Shown: piece by piece, positions 39,024 through 47,488 of the stretch
Layout of the letters: the number at the start of each line of letters is the position of its first letter
Numbering within the stretch: the first letter of the stretch is position 1
Assembly (NCBI GenBank): GCA_944376125.1
Contig: CALWBQ010000050.1
Span: forward strand, 39,824 to 103,823
Origin: an uncultured Lachnospiraceae bacterium
GTDB lineage: Bacteria > Bacillota > Clostridia > Lachnospirales > Lachnospiraceae
Direction: 5' to 3'
DNA: 64,000 nucleotides
The notes under the pieces: generated by a model
Seen by the model: only the letters and a program-made list of their open reading frames with translations
Databases searched by the model: none
Told to the model about the DNA's origin: nothing
Made by a program: the position numbers and the translations under genes

Positions 39024-39638
39024 TTATACCATATTTTTAGCGTTCTGAATGCTCTGGTACAGCATATGGTACTCGCTCTTGGTCATACTCTTCTGAGGCA
39101 CACAGATTCTCTTGTCTTTAAACGATATTTCTACCATTTTCTTTTTAGAAAAAAATAGCATTACAGCAAATATAATGCAGAGAATGACTAGAATATTCGT
39201 AATATTATTAGTCCATCCCGGCAGACCGATCCATCCGTCTATCCACTGCAAATAACCATTCACCCTGTTGATCCACAGGGTCAGTGTATCGACAATCACC
39301 TTTGCCATTTCCAGTATACATCCAGCAATCACAAAGAATAAACATTTTTTAAAGGATCTCTTGCTCAGGCAGCCCATGCCCAGAAAGTCTCGTATCAATT
39401 CTGTCTCCTGCTTACCACTACCCTTTACAAACTCTTTTTCCTTCAGGTACCAAAATTCTCCGGCAAACGAGATGCTTTCTCTCTTTACTGTGATAGAATA
39501 AGGGCGTTCCTTATTTTCCGTAAGTTTATATAATATCTGATTGGCTGCACTCGGATTAGCCTTATCAACAGGCATGCCGCATTGGGAACAAAAAACCGCA
39601 TCATCAGCCAAAATCTTTCCGCATTTACTGCACTGCAT
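39024..39638 (-). CDS. Zinc-ribbon membrane protein
   Basis: A 204-residue protein. N-terminal zinc ribbon CSKCG...CSQCG (residues 3-20), a middle soluble part, then two hydrophobic helices (~100-118 and ~150-172) and a basic C-terminus. Not recognised beyond the zinc ribbon. It begins 1 base after the stop of the previous zinc-ribbon gene, so the three are an operon. Function unknown. Confidence 0.65.
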   Translation of the reverse strand: MQCSKCGKILADDAVFCSQCGMPVDKANPSAANQILYKLTENKERPYSITVKRESISFAGEFWYLKEKEFVKGSGKQETELIRDFLGMGCLSKRSFKKCLFFVIAGCILEMAKVIVDTLTLWINRVNGYLQWIDGWIGLPGWTNNITNILVILCIIFAVMLFFSKKKMVEISFKDKRICVPQKSMTKSEYHMLYQSIQNAKNMV

Positions 39639-39639
39639 A

Positions 39640-40203
39640 CTATTTCATATCCTTTATTTTATTCTTGGCTCTGCGTATCTGTTTTTCAAAGTCCTGTGAT
39701 TCCGCCAATCCGTAGATAGACGCATCAAACTTAATGCAGCCGCCTGCATATTCTATGAAGAAAAGCGTATCCCTGTTTTTGAAATATGAAACAACCAGAA
39801 GAATTGGAATGATAATAGTAAAGAGAGTCAGAACCGCCAGTACCAGTTTCCATATTTGGGGGCTTGCATAGACGAAGCCTGTCCCCGTAATATCCTCTAA
39901 ATCAATGGTCTTCTGCATATTAAAACGTTCTATGCTCCCATTGTTTATATCGATCATGTTCCCGCGCAGATACACACGTTTATCAGACAAAAGTGCGATA
40001 CACTGGTTCATACCTCTGTCCGTCAGAAAACTGTTGAGATATCCGTTTCCCAGAGAACCTATGTAGACCTCATCTGGCTCAACAAAGATTCTCCGATAGT
40101 TTTTACTATCTCCGGCCGCAGTATCTTTCTCGACCATTGTTCCGCAGTATGGACACACATTGCTGGTATCTTCTATTTGTCTTCCGCAATTTCCACAAAA
40201 CAT
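39640..40203 (-). CDS. Zinc-ribbon protein with PH-like domain and membrane helix
   Basis: A 187-residue protein. Zinc ribbon CGNCG...CPYCG (residues 3-23), a PH-like beta region (RRIFVEPDEVYIGSLGNGYLN, LLSDKRVYLRGNMI) with DLEDITG, and a transmembrane helix pair (~117-142) followed by YcxB-like sequence. The pattern suggests a small membrane-associated bacterial PH protein. Middle gene of the three-gene zinc-ribbon operon. Function unknown. Confidence 0.65.
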   Translation of the reverse strand: MFCGNCGRQIEDTSNVCPYCGTMVEKDTAAGDSKNYRRIFVEPDEVYIGSLGNGYLNSFLTDRGMNQCIALLSDKRVYLRGNMIDINNGSIERFNMQKTIDLEDITGTGFVYASPQIWKLVLAVLTLFTIIIPILLVVSYFKNRDTLFFIEYAGGCIKFDASIYGLAESQDFEKQIRRAKNKIKDMK

Positions 40204-40217
40204 TTTCTTTGGCTCCT

Positions 40218-40454
40218 TTATTCGATTTTAGCACCACAATCTGTACAGAACTTCTGTCCGTCTTTTACAGGTTTCCCGCATTGAGGGCACACACGCCTCC
40301 TGCCTGTGCTCCCTGTCCCTCCTTTAAAATGCTTCTTAATCTCTTTCAGGACTACTATCAGGGCTAATATGACCACGCCCCAAAAAGCAAGCAGAATGAA
40401 AAGACTGAATATAGATACTATTCCTACTGTCATAATAAAACAAATACCTCCCAT
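40218..40454 (-). CDS. Small zinc-ribbon membrane protein
   Basis: A 71-78-residue protein: one transmembrane helix (~12-36) followed by a C-terminal zinc ribbon CPQCG...CTDCGAKIE. Two starts are possible, ATG 40454 or ATG 40433; a GGGAGG lies 13 bases before the latter and inside the former. First gene of the three-gene operon. Function unknown. Confidence 0.6.
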   Translation of the reverse strand: MGGICFIMTVGIVSIFSLFILLAFWGVVILALIVVLKEIKKHFKGGTGSTGRRRVCPQCGKPVKDGQKFCTDCGAKIE

Positions 40455-40525
40455 TTCTTGATAATACTACTCTATCCCACTTCTGGTAAATAGTCAATAT
40501 TATATTATCCTTTACAGGGATCCTC

Positions 40526-41449
40526 TCACTTCTTCACCTTCTCCAGGTATGGCATAGTGCTGATAAATCTCTCCAGCGCCTGCTCAAAAAATTCGAACAT
40601 ATCCGATTTCACCTTCGCCTGGGATTTTAAATACACCTGGTAACAGTACACAGGCGGAGGCGGATTTTTCATTTCCAGACATCTGACCTTATGGCACCTC
40701 ACCAGCTCCTCCGAGACAGATACCGGCACAATAGCCCACTGGTCCGGCTCCACCAGATATTTTGTCAGGGTCGAGATAGCGTTGATGGAAATATCCGCCA
40801 TCCACTCGCTGCCAAAAACCTCCTCGTGCCACCTCATAAAGTCGCTCCCCCAGGAGCTGGAGAGGTCGATCTCCTTCTTTCTGTCCAGAATATCTAAAGA
40901 GATCTCCCCGTCAGGATACTGACTGTTGGGCGGCACTATGATCTTAAAGTTCTCCGCAAAAAGCGGTTCAATCACAAAATTCCGATTTTCTAAGGGATCC
41001 CGCAGAAAGGCAATATTGATGTGACCGCTCTCCAAAAGCTGATAGATTTCTTCTGTATTGTGGCTTTCCAGGCGGAAGGTCATCCGCCTCTTTTCATTTC
41101 CGGAATCTGCCATCAGGCAGGACAGCAATTTATAGAAGATAAAGTTGTTCAGACTGTCATGGCATCCGATGCTGAACACGGTTTTGGAACTGTTCTGGGA
41201 AAAAGCCATAATCCTTTCCCACAGCGCCTCATACTCATAAGCCAGCGGCAAAAACGCTTCCCCATCATTCGTCAGCTCAATGGAACGGTAGCCTTTTCTC
41301 CTGATGATCAATTTTACACCCAGCTCTTCTTCCAGCACATTAATTCTGTGGCTTACAGTAGATTGGGTAAGGTACAGCTTTTTGGCTGCTTTTGAAATGC
41401 TCCTGTATTTCACAATTTCGATGAATGTCTTGATTTCCCAATGAGTCAT
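40526..41449 (-). CDS. LysR-family transcriptional regulator
   Basis: A 307-residue regulator. N-terminal winged helix-turn-helix YRSISKAAKKLYLTQSTVSHRINVLEEELGVKLI (residues ~12-50), then a periplasmic-binding type 2 effector domain. ATG 41449 is chosen for its GGAGG at 7-base spacing; an ATG 27 bases earlier has none. A promoter at 41527-41555 fits this start. Divergent from the NagD-like gene, which it could regulate; effector unknown. Confidence 0.92.
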   Translation of the reverse strand: MTHWEIKTFIEIVKYRSISKAAKKLYLTQSTVSHRINVLEEELGVKLIIRRKGYRSIELTNDGEAFLPLAYEYEALWERIMAFSQNSSKTVFSIGCHDSLNNFIFYKLLSCLMADSGNEKRRMTFRLESHNTEEIYQLLESGHINIAFLRDPLENRNFVIEPLFAENFKIIVPPNSQYPDGEISLDILDRKKEIDLSSSWGSDFMRWHEEVFGSEWMADISINAISTLTKYLVEPDQWAIVPVSVSEELVRCHKVRCLEMKNPPPPVYCYQVYLKSQAKVKSDMFEFFEQALERFISTMPYLEKVKK

Positions 41450-41526
41450 GAATTCCTCCAGCCCGTCTTCATCCACCCGTCCCTTTTCAGTGTATTTGAC
41501 AGTTGAATTTAAATTTTCTGATTCTT

Positions 41527-41555
41527 ATCATAACTCTTTGTCTTTTTAATGTAAA
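41527..41555 (-). promoter_or_regulatory. Promoter of the LysR gene
   Basis: TTTACA (41550-41555), 17, TATGAT (41527-41532) on the minus strand. The rest of the 328-base gap (41450-41777) is AT-rich, with a TATAAT at 41735-41740 that probably serves the NagD-like gene, and a TCAGTC/GACTGA inverted repeat (about 41689-41714) that could be a LysR-type site. Confidence 0.55.
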
Positions 41556-41777
41556 TGTTCTTTATTGTATTAAAATATAGAAATAAATGTGTTTCTTTTT
41601 TATAAATATAGACCCTGTCGATATTACCATCCATTTCCTTCCATATATGGCAATATCTGGATAAAGAACGGGTTTTTTCAGTCTTTTACAAGTATTTTAC
41701 CAAATATGGACTGAAATATTTACAATACAGGGGATATAATAAAAAGTAAGATTTAAGAAAGGATTGAGACTTGCCCT

Positions 41778-42551
41778 ATGGAGCAATTAAGAGCGAAAAA
41801 AGGATTTATCTGTGATATGGACGGCGTGATCTACCACGGTTCCCGCCTTCTGCCGGGAGTACCCCAGTTCGTAGACTGGCTCTATCAGGAAAAAAAGGAA
41901 TTCCTCTTTTTGACCAATTCCAGCCGCTACACTCCCCGGGAATTGCAGCAAAAGCTGGCTCGCATGGGTCTCGATGTAGATTCCAGTCATTTTTATACCA
42001 GCGCCCTGGCTACTGCTGATTTTTTGAAAAAGCAGAGTCCTGGCTGCGGAGCCTATGTAATTGGAGAGCACGGTCTCCAGAACGCGCTCTACGATGCAGG
42101 GATCGTAATCAATGAAGTAGATCCGGAATATGTGGTTGTCGGTGAAGCAGACAGCTATAATTATGATAATATTGTTCAGGCCGTGCGCTTTGTCAATAGC
42201 GGAGCCAAGCTGATCGGCACGAACACGGACATTACCGGTCCGACTGAAAACGGAATTGTCCCAGCTTGCCGCGCCCTCATCGCCCCCATTGAGGTTGCAA
42301 CTGGAAAATCTGCCTATTTTATCGGCAAACCCAATCCCCTGATGATGAGGACAGGGCTGCGGCTCCTGGGCGTTCACTCGGAAGAGACAGCAATCATCGG
42401 CGACCGGATGGACACAGACATCATCGCCGGCATTGAGACAGGTCTGGATCCCATATTAGTGCTGTCCGGCGTCACCTCCCTGGCTGATATCGGAAATTTT
42501 CCATACAGGCCCAGGCTCATCCTGGACAGCGTCGGCGATATTCCCGGCTGA
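41778..42551 (+). CDS. HAD-IIA phosphatase (NagD-like)
   Basis: A 257-residue hydrolase. Motif I GFICDMDGVIYHG, motif II FLTNSSRYT, C2A cap, Lys in IGKPNPLMM and motif IV IIGDRMDTDIIAGIETG. NagD/AraL-type enzymes remove phosphate from sugar phosphates and nucleotides. The ribosome site is poor (GGATTGAG far from the ATG). It converges with the PHP gene with only 4 bases between stops. Substrate unknown. Confidence 0.9.
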   Translation: MEQLRAKKGFICDMDGVIYHGSRLLPGVPQFVDWLYQEKKEFLFLTNSSRYTPRELQQKLARMGLDVDSSHFYTSALATADFLKKQSPGCGAYVIGEHGLQNALYDAGIVINEVDPEYVVVGEADSYNYDNIVQAVRFVNSGAKLIGTNTDITGPTENGIVPACRALIAPIEVATGKSAYFIGKPNPLMMRTGLRLLGVHSEETAIIGDRMDTDIIAGIETGLDPILVLSGVTSLADIGNFPYRPRLILDSVGDIPG

Positions 42552-42555
42552 CCGG

Positions 42556-43278
42556 TTATTTCACCGGCCCTGCCAGGGCATCCAAAACACCCCGAATACT
42601 TTTTTCACTGACCTGCAGTGTCCATTCCGGCTCATGGATATGTTCCAGATAATGAGCATCCGAATTAGTGATAATCTTGCAGTGTTCCAAATAAGGATTG
42701 CCGCTTCTCAGCCTGTGAAGATTTTTCATATCAGCCAGTTCTGCCGATGCGAATTGACTGTCCGGCGGGATAAAGCCCAAATTCGAAATCAAGCTGTTGG
42801 CATTTTTGTCAATATGAGCCGGAAACATTACGCCCCCAAAGGATCTGGTCAGATCCCACAGCCCATCAAACGAAATTTCCGTACTGTTGATCAGCAGGTT
42901 CGGCTCTAAGGCCGCCACTCGGTCCATCTCATCGTAAATCTGCTGCTTCCCGAATATTTCCTCACGGTTCGGATATTTGATCAGTTTTTCATAGACATAG
43001 CAGTCAAAATCCATGGCCGCCTCCAGCGTATAAAACAAGCACACAGCATGGACCTCCTCTGACGTGTTGATCTCCATCCCAGGGATCGCCAGAATACCGT
43101 ATTCCTCTGCAGCGGCCATAACCGCAGGACAATTCCTGCAGGTATTGTGATCCGTCAGCGCAATCACATCCAGCCCTTTCACTGCCGCCATCCCGGCAAT
43201 ATTGGCCGGGGTCATGTCATCATCTCCGCAGGGAGAGAGACATGAATGGATATGGAGATCGTAAGTCAGGCTGATCAT
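42556..43278 (-). CDS. PHP-domain metallo-phosphoesterase
   Basis: A 240-residue PHP protein. Metal-binding motifs DLHIHSCLSPCGDDDMTP, ALTDHNTCRN, IPGMEINT, PAHIDK and NSDAH are all present, so catalysis is likely (phosphoesterase, nuclease or RNase-AM-like). Its start overlaps the DRTGG gene stop (ATGA). Last gene of the five-gene operon with H-domain and RsbW-like proteins, an unusual setting for a PHP enzyme. Confidence 0.88.
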   Translation of the reverse strand: MISLTYDLHIHSCLSPCGDDDMTPANIAGMAAVKGLDVIALTDHNTCRNCPAVMAAAEEYGILAIPGMEINTSEEVHAVCLFYTLEAAMDFDCYVYEKLIKYPNREEIFGKQQIYDEMDRVAALEPNLLINSTEISFDGLWDLTRSFGGVMFPAHIDKNANSLISNLGFIPPDSQFASAELADMKNLHRLRSGNPYLEHCKIITNSDAHYLEHIHEPEWTLQVSEKSIRGVLDALAGPVK

Positions 43279-43637
43279 ACCATCCCCTCTTTCTCCTGTT
43301 TTTCTTTTTTCAAAAGTTCGTAGATGGCCAGGGCCAAGTCAAAAACCGGCTGTTCTGACGCCAGCACTGCGATTCCCTGAGTCTTTGCCTTCTCCGCTGC
43401 GTTTTCATCCAGCCTGGCCCCTTCTGCCAGAATTATGCAGGCAGCGTCAGCCAGAGATGCCACGGCCAGGGTATTCATGTTGGCCATCACAGTCACCCAG
43501 GCGCATCCTGCCGGTGCCCGGCCCATGGCAATGCTCAGCAGATCACAGCAAAACACTTTTGTAATCTCGCGGTCCGGATCCTCCCCGGCACTGACTACCT
43601 CCGCCAGGTTCCGGTCCATCAGTTCTTTCACTGTCAT
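43275..43637 (-). CDS. DRTGG-domain protein (second copy)
   Basis: A 120-residue single DRTGG-like domain, paralogous to the 115-residue protein at 45453-45800 (both begin MTV, share the CCDLLS/SDMMSD segment and the ALASEQPVFDLA / VLATGHRMFSACG end). DRTGG domains are found beside CBS domains and in phosphotransacetylases; the fold is thought to be regulatory. Overlaps both neighbours (ATGA). Ligand unknown. Confidence 0.75.
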   Translation of the reverse strand: MTVKELMDRNLAEVVSAGEDPDREITKVFCCDLLSIAMGRAPAGCAWVTVMANMNTLAVASLADAACIILAEGARLDENAAEKAKTQGIAVLASEQPVFDLALAIYELLKKEKQEKEGMV

Positions 43638-45031
43638 TCTTCCTCATCCTCCCTGTTATCGAGAACTGCCATTTCTTCTGATATTCTCTGTATGTAATCC
43701 TTCAGCAGCTTCACAGTCTCCTCCCCGCTTCCGTTTCGGTCCCTGCCTGAGAGATCCCCGGCCAGAACCGCCACTTCCTCCGACAGCTTGTGGAGATTTT
43801 CTCTCAGATTGTACACGCAGTCTGTCTCCACGGCCTCCCCGCGAACAATGTCCTCCGCCAGGGCCTTGCAGGTCGGCGCCCCGCAGGAGCCGCAGTCCAG
43901 CCCCGGCAGTTTTTTGCAGAGACGCTCCACCTGATTCAGCCTGGAAAAGCTCTCCATCATGGTGTTGCCAAGGCGAAAGACCGGCTCATACTGAACTCCG
44001 GTGGTCCAGGGGATCACCTGTTGCCCCTCTTCCTCCACATGGCTGCGGGTAACTGGAAGATACTTTCTCAGCCGGTTCAGCTTTACCTCTGCCACATAGG
44101 GATTTTCCACCGTCAGCACTCCCCCCACGCAGCCTCCCGGGCAGGCATTCAGCTCCACAAATTTCAGATTTGTAAACTTCTGATCCTCCAGATCCTCCAA
44201 CACCCGGATAACATTTTCAATCCCATCGGCCGCCAGATAATTCTCCGTAAACAGGCCGCTGGCCTCCCCGCCGGAGCGCCCCCAGCTAATGCCGATTTTC
44301 CCTGCCTTGCCGATATCCTGACAGTCATCCCTGACTGCCTTCATCCTGGACAGCAGCTTGGGATACACGTCCTTGATTGCCAGAACCCGATCAACCTGGC
44401 TCTTCTCCGTCCCAAGAGGGGCTTTAGCGTACGTCACTTTTGAAGGGCACGGCGAAATAAAGAAGATCCCAATCTGATTTCTCGGAAGTCCGGTTTTCTC
44501 TACAGCATGTTTGGCCGCAAGGGCTGCCGCCACCTCCACTGGCGGGTTCAGGGGAAGCATATGGGGAATCAGATTAGGGAACCTGACTCTGATCAGACGG
44601 ACAACCGATGGACAGGCCGTGCTGATCACCGGCAGGCTCTCCCTGTGGCTCTCCAGATACTCTCTGGTTGCCTCACTGACCATCTCAGCCGCTGCGCTGA
44701 CTTCAAATACATCGTCAAACCCCATCAGAAGCAGGGCATTTAATACAATATTAACATCATCCAGATTGTTAAATTGACTGTACAGTGTCGGCGCCGGCAG
44801 AGCAACCGTGTATTGGTACTGCTTCATTGCCTCCAGCTTGTCATAGACCGCATGTTTTGCATGATGCGGGCAGACCCGTATGCACTCACCGCAGTCGATG
44901 CAGAATTTGCTGTTAATTTGGGCCTTTCCCCCTCTCACCCGTATGGCTTCCGTCGGGCACCGTTTAATGCAGTTGATGCACCCTTTGCAGAGCTCTGCGT
45001 CCAGCCTCACAGAATGGTAAAATTTGTCCAT
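43634..45031 (-). CDS. [FeFe]-hydrogenase-like H-domain protein lacking the proton-relay Cys (putative redox sensor)
   Basis: A 465-residue protein. Two N-terminal [4Fe-4S] sites (CKGCINCIKRCP, CIDCGECIRVCP), then an H-cluster domain: L1 STACPSV, L2 ISPCPSKVTY, L3 ELNACPGGCVGG. All four H-cluster cysteines are kept, but the proton-relay Cys of L1 is Ala and the usual Glu of L2 is absent. A C-terminal PF04060-type [4Fe-4S] motif follows (CGSCGAPTCKALA), then a coiled tail. These changes match group C/D-type, sensory or non-turnover relatives (family knowledge). It overlaps the RsbW-like ATPase and the DRTGG gene in one operon, divergent from hydCBA. Confidence 0.85.
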   Translation of the reverse strand: MDKFYHSVRLDAELCKGCINCIKRCPTEAIRVRGGKAQINSKFCIDCGECIRVCPHHAKHAVYDKLEAMKQYQYTVALPAPTLYSQFNNLDDVNIVLNALLLMGFDDVFEVSAAAEMVSEATREYLESHRESLPVISTACPSVVRLIRVRFPNLIPHMLPLNPPVEVAAALAAKHAVEKTGLPRNQIGIFFISPCPSKVTYAKAPLGTEKSQVDRVLAIKDVYPKLLSRMKAVRDDCQDIGKAGKIGISWGRSGGEASGLFTENYLAADGIENVIRVLEDLEDQKFTNLKFVELNACPGGCVGGVLTVENPYVAEVKLNRLRKYLPVTRSHVEEEGQQVIPWTTGVQYEPVFRLGNTMMESFSRLNQVERLCKKLPGLDCGSCGAPTCKALAEDIVRGEAVETDCVYNLRENLHKLSEEVAVLAGDLSGRDRNGSGEETVKLLKDYIQRISEEMAVLDNREDEEE

Positions 45032-45453
45032 TATATCTTCACCACCATTGTTATCTTCGTTCCTTCCCCAATTCTAGTATCGATTTCCATAGAATCCGTA
45101 TATTTTTTCATGTTCGGCAGGCCCATGCCAGCCCCAAACCCCAGTGAGCGGATCTCGTCCGGCGCTGTGGAATACCCCGCCTGCATCGCCAGGTCCACAT
45201 CAGGAATGCCAGGGCCCACATCATCCAGAACCATGCAGATTTCTTCTGGGGTAATAGTCACCGTAATCTCCCCGCCATTGGCGTGAATGACCATATTGAT
45301 CTCCCCCTCATACATGGCAATCGCCACCTTCCGAACAGCTTCAGGGCTGACGCCCATCTGCTTCAGTTTCTTTTTTACATCACTGCTGGCCTCCCCGGCC
45401 CGGGTAAAGTCCTCCCCGGAAATGGCATAGCTGAGAACAATCGCATCCTCCAT
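45031..45453 (-). CDS. RsbW-like ATP-binding protein (anti-sigma/serine kinase fold)
   Basis: A 140-residue GHKL ATPase: N box MYEGEINMVIHANGG, G1 LDDVGPGIPDVDLAMQAG, G2 GFGAGMGLPNMKKYTD, the layout of RsbW/SpoIIAB. No histidine-kinase dimerisation domain. Such proteins phosphorylate an antagonist on Ser/Thr or sequester a partner. Both ends overlap neighbours (TGATG and TAATG). No sigma factor or STAS antagonist is encoded nearby; a PP2C phosphatase is at 59.5 kb. Confidence 0.87.
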   Translation of the reverse strand: MEDAIVLSYAISGEDFTRAGEASSDVKKKLKQMGVSPEAVRKVAIAMYEGEINMVIHANGGEITVTITPEEICMVLDDVGPGIPDVDLAMQAGYSTAPDEIRSLGFGAGMGLPNMKKYTDSMEIDTRIGEGTKITMVVKI

Positions 45454-45800
45454 CAGACTGCACCCCCATTCAGTCCGGCCTCATAGAGCATTCCGCAGGC
45501 AGAAAACATCCGATGGCCAGTAGCCAAAACTACCAGCCCCCGCTCCCTGGCCATCTCCAGGAGTGTGTCATCAGGCTTTTTCCCCCTGACAAAAATCAGA
45601 CAAACTATGTCCAGCATCTCCGCTGTACGGATGACCTGGGGATTGCACAGCCCTGTCAGAAGAATCGAATGATCTTTCGAAAAAGCAAGCACATCGCTCA
45701 TCATATCTGAGCCGCAGGCGCTCCTCACCTCCTGGTCCAGCAGATCCTCCCCTGCCAGTACCCTGGCTCCTAATATGTTTTTCGCATCCCTTACTGTCAT
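45453..45800 (-). CDS. DRTGG-domain protein (first copy)
   Basis: A 115-residue single DRTGG-like domain, paralogue of the protein at 43275-43637. First gene of the operon DRTGG / RsbW-like / H-domain / DRTGG / PHP. GAAGGAGAAG precedes the ATG at longer spacing. A palindrome AATGAT-TGC-ATCATT (45833-45847) lies 33 bases upstream. Confidence 0.75.
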   Translation of the reverse strand: MTVRDAKNILGARVLAGEDLLDQEVRSACGSDMMSDVLAFSKDHSILLTGLCNPQVIRTAEMLDIVCLIFVRGKKPDDTLLEMARERGLVVLATGHRMFSACGMLYEAGLNGGAV

Positions 45801-45832
45801 AACCGTTCTCTCTTCTCCTTCCTCAATTAAAA

Positions 45833-45847
45833 AATGATTGCATCATT
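45833..45847. promoter_or_regulatory. Palindrome upstream of the DRTGG operon
   Basis: AATGAT, three bases, ATCATT: perfect arms, placed between the divergent hydCBA and DRTGG operons, close to the latter. A candidate regulator site; the protein is unknown. Confidence 0.35.
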
Positions 45848-46007
45848 CAATTATTAGTTTAAGAATATCATTATTTTTATGAATTATCAACAAATATTCA
45901 CCCCCTCGGTTTTTTCTTCGTCATATTTATTGTAGATTTTTTATCAGACTTGTGCTAAAATATATGATACATTGCATGAAGTCAAAGCTAGATAAGGAGG
46001 ATACATA

Positions 46008-46502
46008 ATGGCTTGTAAAAAATCAACCGTTCCCTTTTCCGGAACCAAAGAGCAGGAAGCCGCTTTAAAGGCAGCCATCGCAGAGCTGAAAGACACGCCA
46101 GGCGCCCTGATGCCAATCATGCAAAAGGCTCAGGAAATTTACGGTTATCTGCCCATCGAAGTCCAGACTATGATTTCCGATGAGATGGGAATCCCGCTGG
46201 AAAAAGTATACGGTGTTTCTACCTTTTATGCCCAGTTTGCCCTTCAGCCAAAAGGCAAGTACAAAATTTCTGTCTGTCTTGGCACTGCCTGCTATGTCAA
46301 AGGTTCAGGAAATATTTTCAGCAAATTGGAAGAACTTCTGGGAATTACCAACGGAGAATGTACCCCTGACGGGAAGTTTTCCCTGGATTCCTGCCGCTGT
46401 GTCGGCGCCTGCGGTCTGGCTCCCGTTATGATGATCAATGACGAGGTGTACGGCAGACTGGTTCCCGACGACATTCCTGGCATACTGGCAAAATATAACT
46501 AG
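46008..46502 (+). CDS. hydC: NuoE-type [2Fe-2S] subunit of the NADH/ferredoxin hydrogenase
   Basis: A 164-residue thioredoxin-like ferredoxin. Helical N-terminus (IMQKAQEIYGYLPIEVQTMI), then GVSTFYAQFALQPKGKYKISVCLGTACYVKG and CRCVGACGLAPVMMIND, with the four [2Fe-2S] cysteines. Matches HydC/NuoE. AAGGAGG precedes the ATG. First gene of hydC / ATPase / [2Fe-2S] / hydB / hydA. Passes electrons between HydB and HydA. Confidence 0.93.
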   Translation: MACKKSTVPFSGTKEQEAALKAAIAELKDTPGALMPIMQKAQEIYGYLPIEVQTMISDEMGIPLEKVYGVSTFYAQFALQPKGKYKISVCLGTACYVKGSGNIFSKLEELLGITNGECTPDGKFSLDSCRCVGACGLAPVMMINDEVYGRLVPDDIPGILAKYN

Positions 46503-46505
46503 CCT

Positions 46506-47063
46506 ATGATGACGGAAATTTCCTTAAACATCCTGGATGTCACCGAAAATTCCACCCGGGCAGGCGCCAAGCTGGTTTCGATTTTAGTCAAAGCCGATAC
46601 CGGGCAGGATACGCTCACCGTATCTATCAAGGATGATGGATGCGGAATGACCAAAGAGCAGGCCGCTCAGGTGACCGATCCATTTTTTACCACCCGGACC
46701 ACCCGGAAGGTAGGCCTGGGGATTCCATTTTTCAAATATGCGGCGGAGAGTACCGGAGGCAGCTTTTCCATCCAGTCGGAAGTAGGAAAAGGCACGATTG
46801 TCACTGCAGTATTCGGTCTGTCCCATATTGACCGGATGCCCCTGGGGGATATTTCCAGCACCATACACACCTTGATCATCTGCCATCCAGATACGGAGTT
46901 TGTCTATACCTATGAGTATGACGATGCCTCCTTTACTCTGGATACCAGAGAATTGAAAGAAATTTTAGGGGACATCCCCTTAAATACCCCGGAAGTATCC
47001 CAGTACATCATGGAATATCTGACGGAAAACAAACAGGAAACCGACGGTGGCGCTTTGTTATAG
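46506..47063 (+). CDS. Histidine-kinase-like ATPase domain protein in the hyd operon
   Basis: A 185-residue GHKL ATPase: N box NILDVTENSTRAGAKL, G1 IKDDGCGMTKEQ, F box DPFFTTRTTRKVGLGIPFFKYAAE and ISSTIHTLIICHPDTEF beyond it. No phospho-acceptor His domain, no membrane part. Starts 3 bases after hydC without a clear ribosome site, so probably coupled. An ATPase of this type is repeatedly found inside clostridial hyd operons (recollection, not checked); role unknown, plausibly signalling. Confidence 0.83.
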   Translation: MMTEISLNILDVTENSTRAGAKLVSILVKADTGQDTLTVSIKDDGCGMTKEQAAQVTDPFFTTRTTRKVGLGIPFFKYAAESTGGSFSIQSEVGKGTIVTAVFGLSHIDRMPLGDISSTIHTLIICHPDTEFVYTYEYDDASFTLDTRELKEILGDIPLNTPEVSQYIMEYLTENKQETDGGALL

Positions 47064-47097
47064 CGCCGTTTCAATACGACTGATTGGAGGATAATAC

Positions 47098-47475
47098 ATG
47101 AAAAGCCTTGCTGAATTAAAAGCAATCCGTGAACGGGTTCAGAGTCAGGTCAGCATGCGCGCCGAGGACCACAACCACATCCGCGTGGTAGTTGGTATGG
47201 CGACCTGCGGCATTGCCAGCGGAGCAAGACCGGTTCTGACCACACTCGCAAACGCAGTTCAGGAAAAGGGGCTCACGGACAAAATTGCCGTCACCCAGAC
47301 CGGCTGCATCGGTCTCTGTCAGTATGAACCCATCGTAGAAGTGATGGAACCTGGCAAAGAAAAAGTTACTTATATTAAAATGAATCCTGACAAGGCTCTG
47401 GAAGTGGTGGAACGCCACCTGATCGGAGGCCATGTCGTTGAGGAATATACATTAAACCACGCTGACATCAAGTAA
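47098..47475 (+). CDS. Thioredoxin-like [2Fe-2S] ferredoxin in the hyd operon
   Basis: A 125-residue protein. VVVGMATCGIASGARPVL and VTQTGCIGLCQYEPIVEV carry four cysteines in a NuoE-like [2Fe-2S] pattern (Cys-x-x-x... then CxxxC), similar to the N-terminal domain of HydB. A GGAGG lies before the ATG. Sits between the ATPase and hydB. Likely an electron carrier or a fourth hydrogenase subunit. Confidence 0.85.
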   Translation: MKSLAELKAIRERVQSQVSMRAEDHNHIRVVVGMATCGIASGARPVLTTLANAVQEKGLTDKIAVTQTGCIGLCQYEPIVEVMEPGKEKVTYIKMNPDKALEVVERHLIGGHVVEEYTLNHADIK

Positions 47476-47488
47476 AGGAGGAAGCCCC

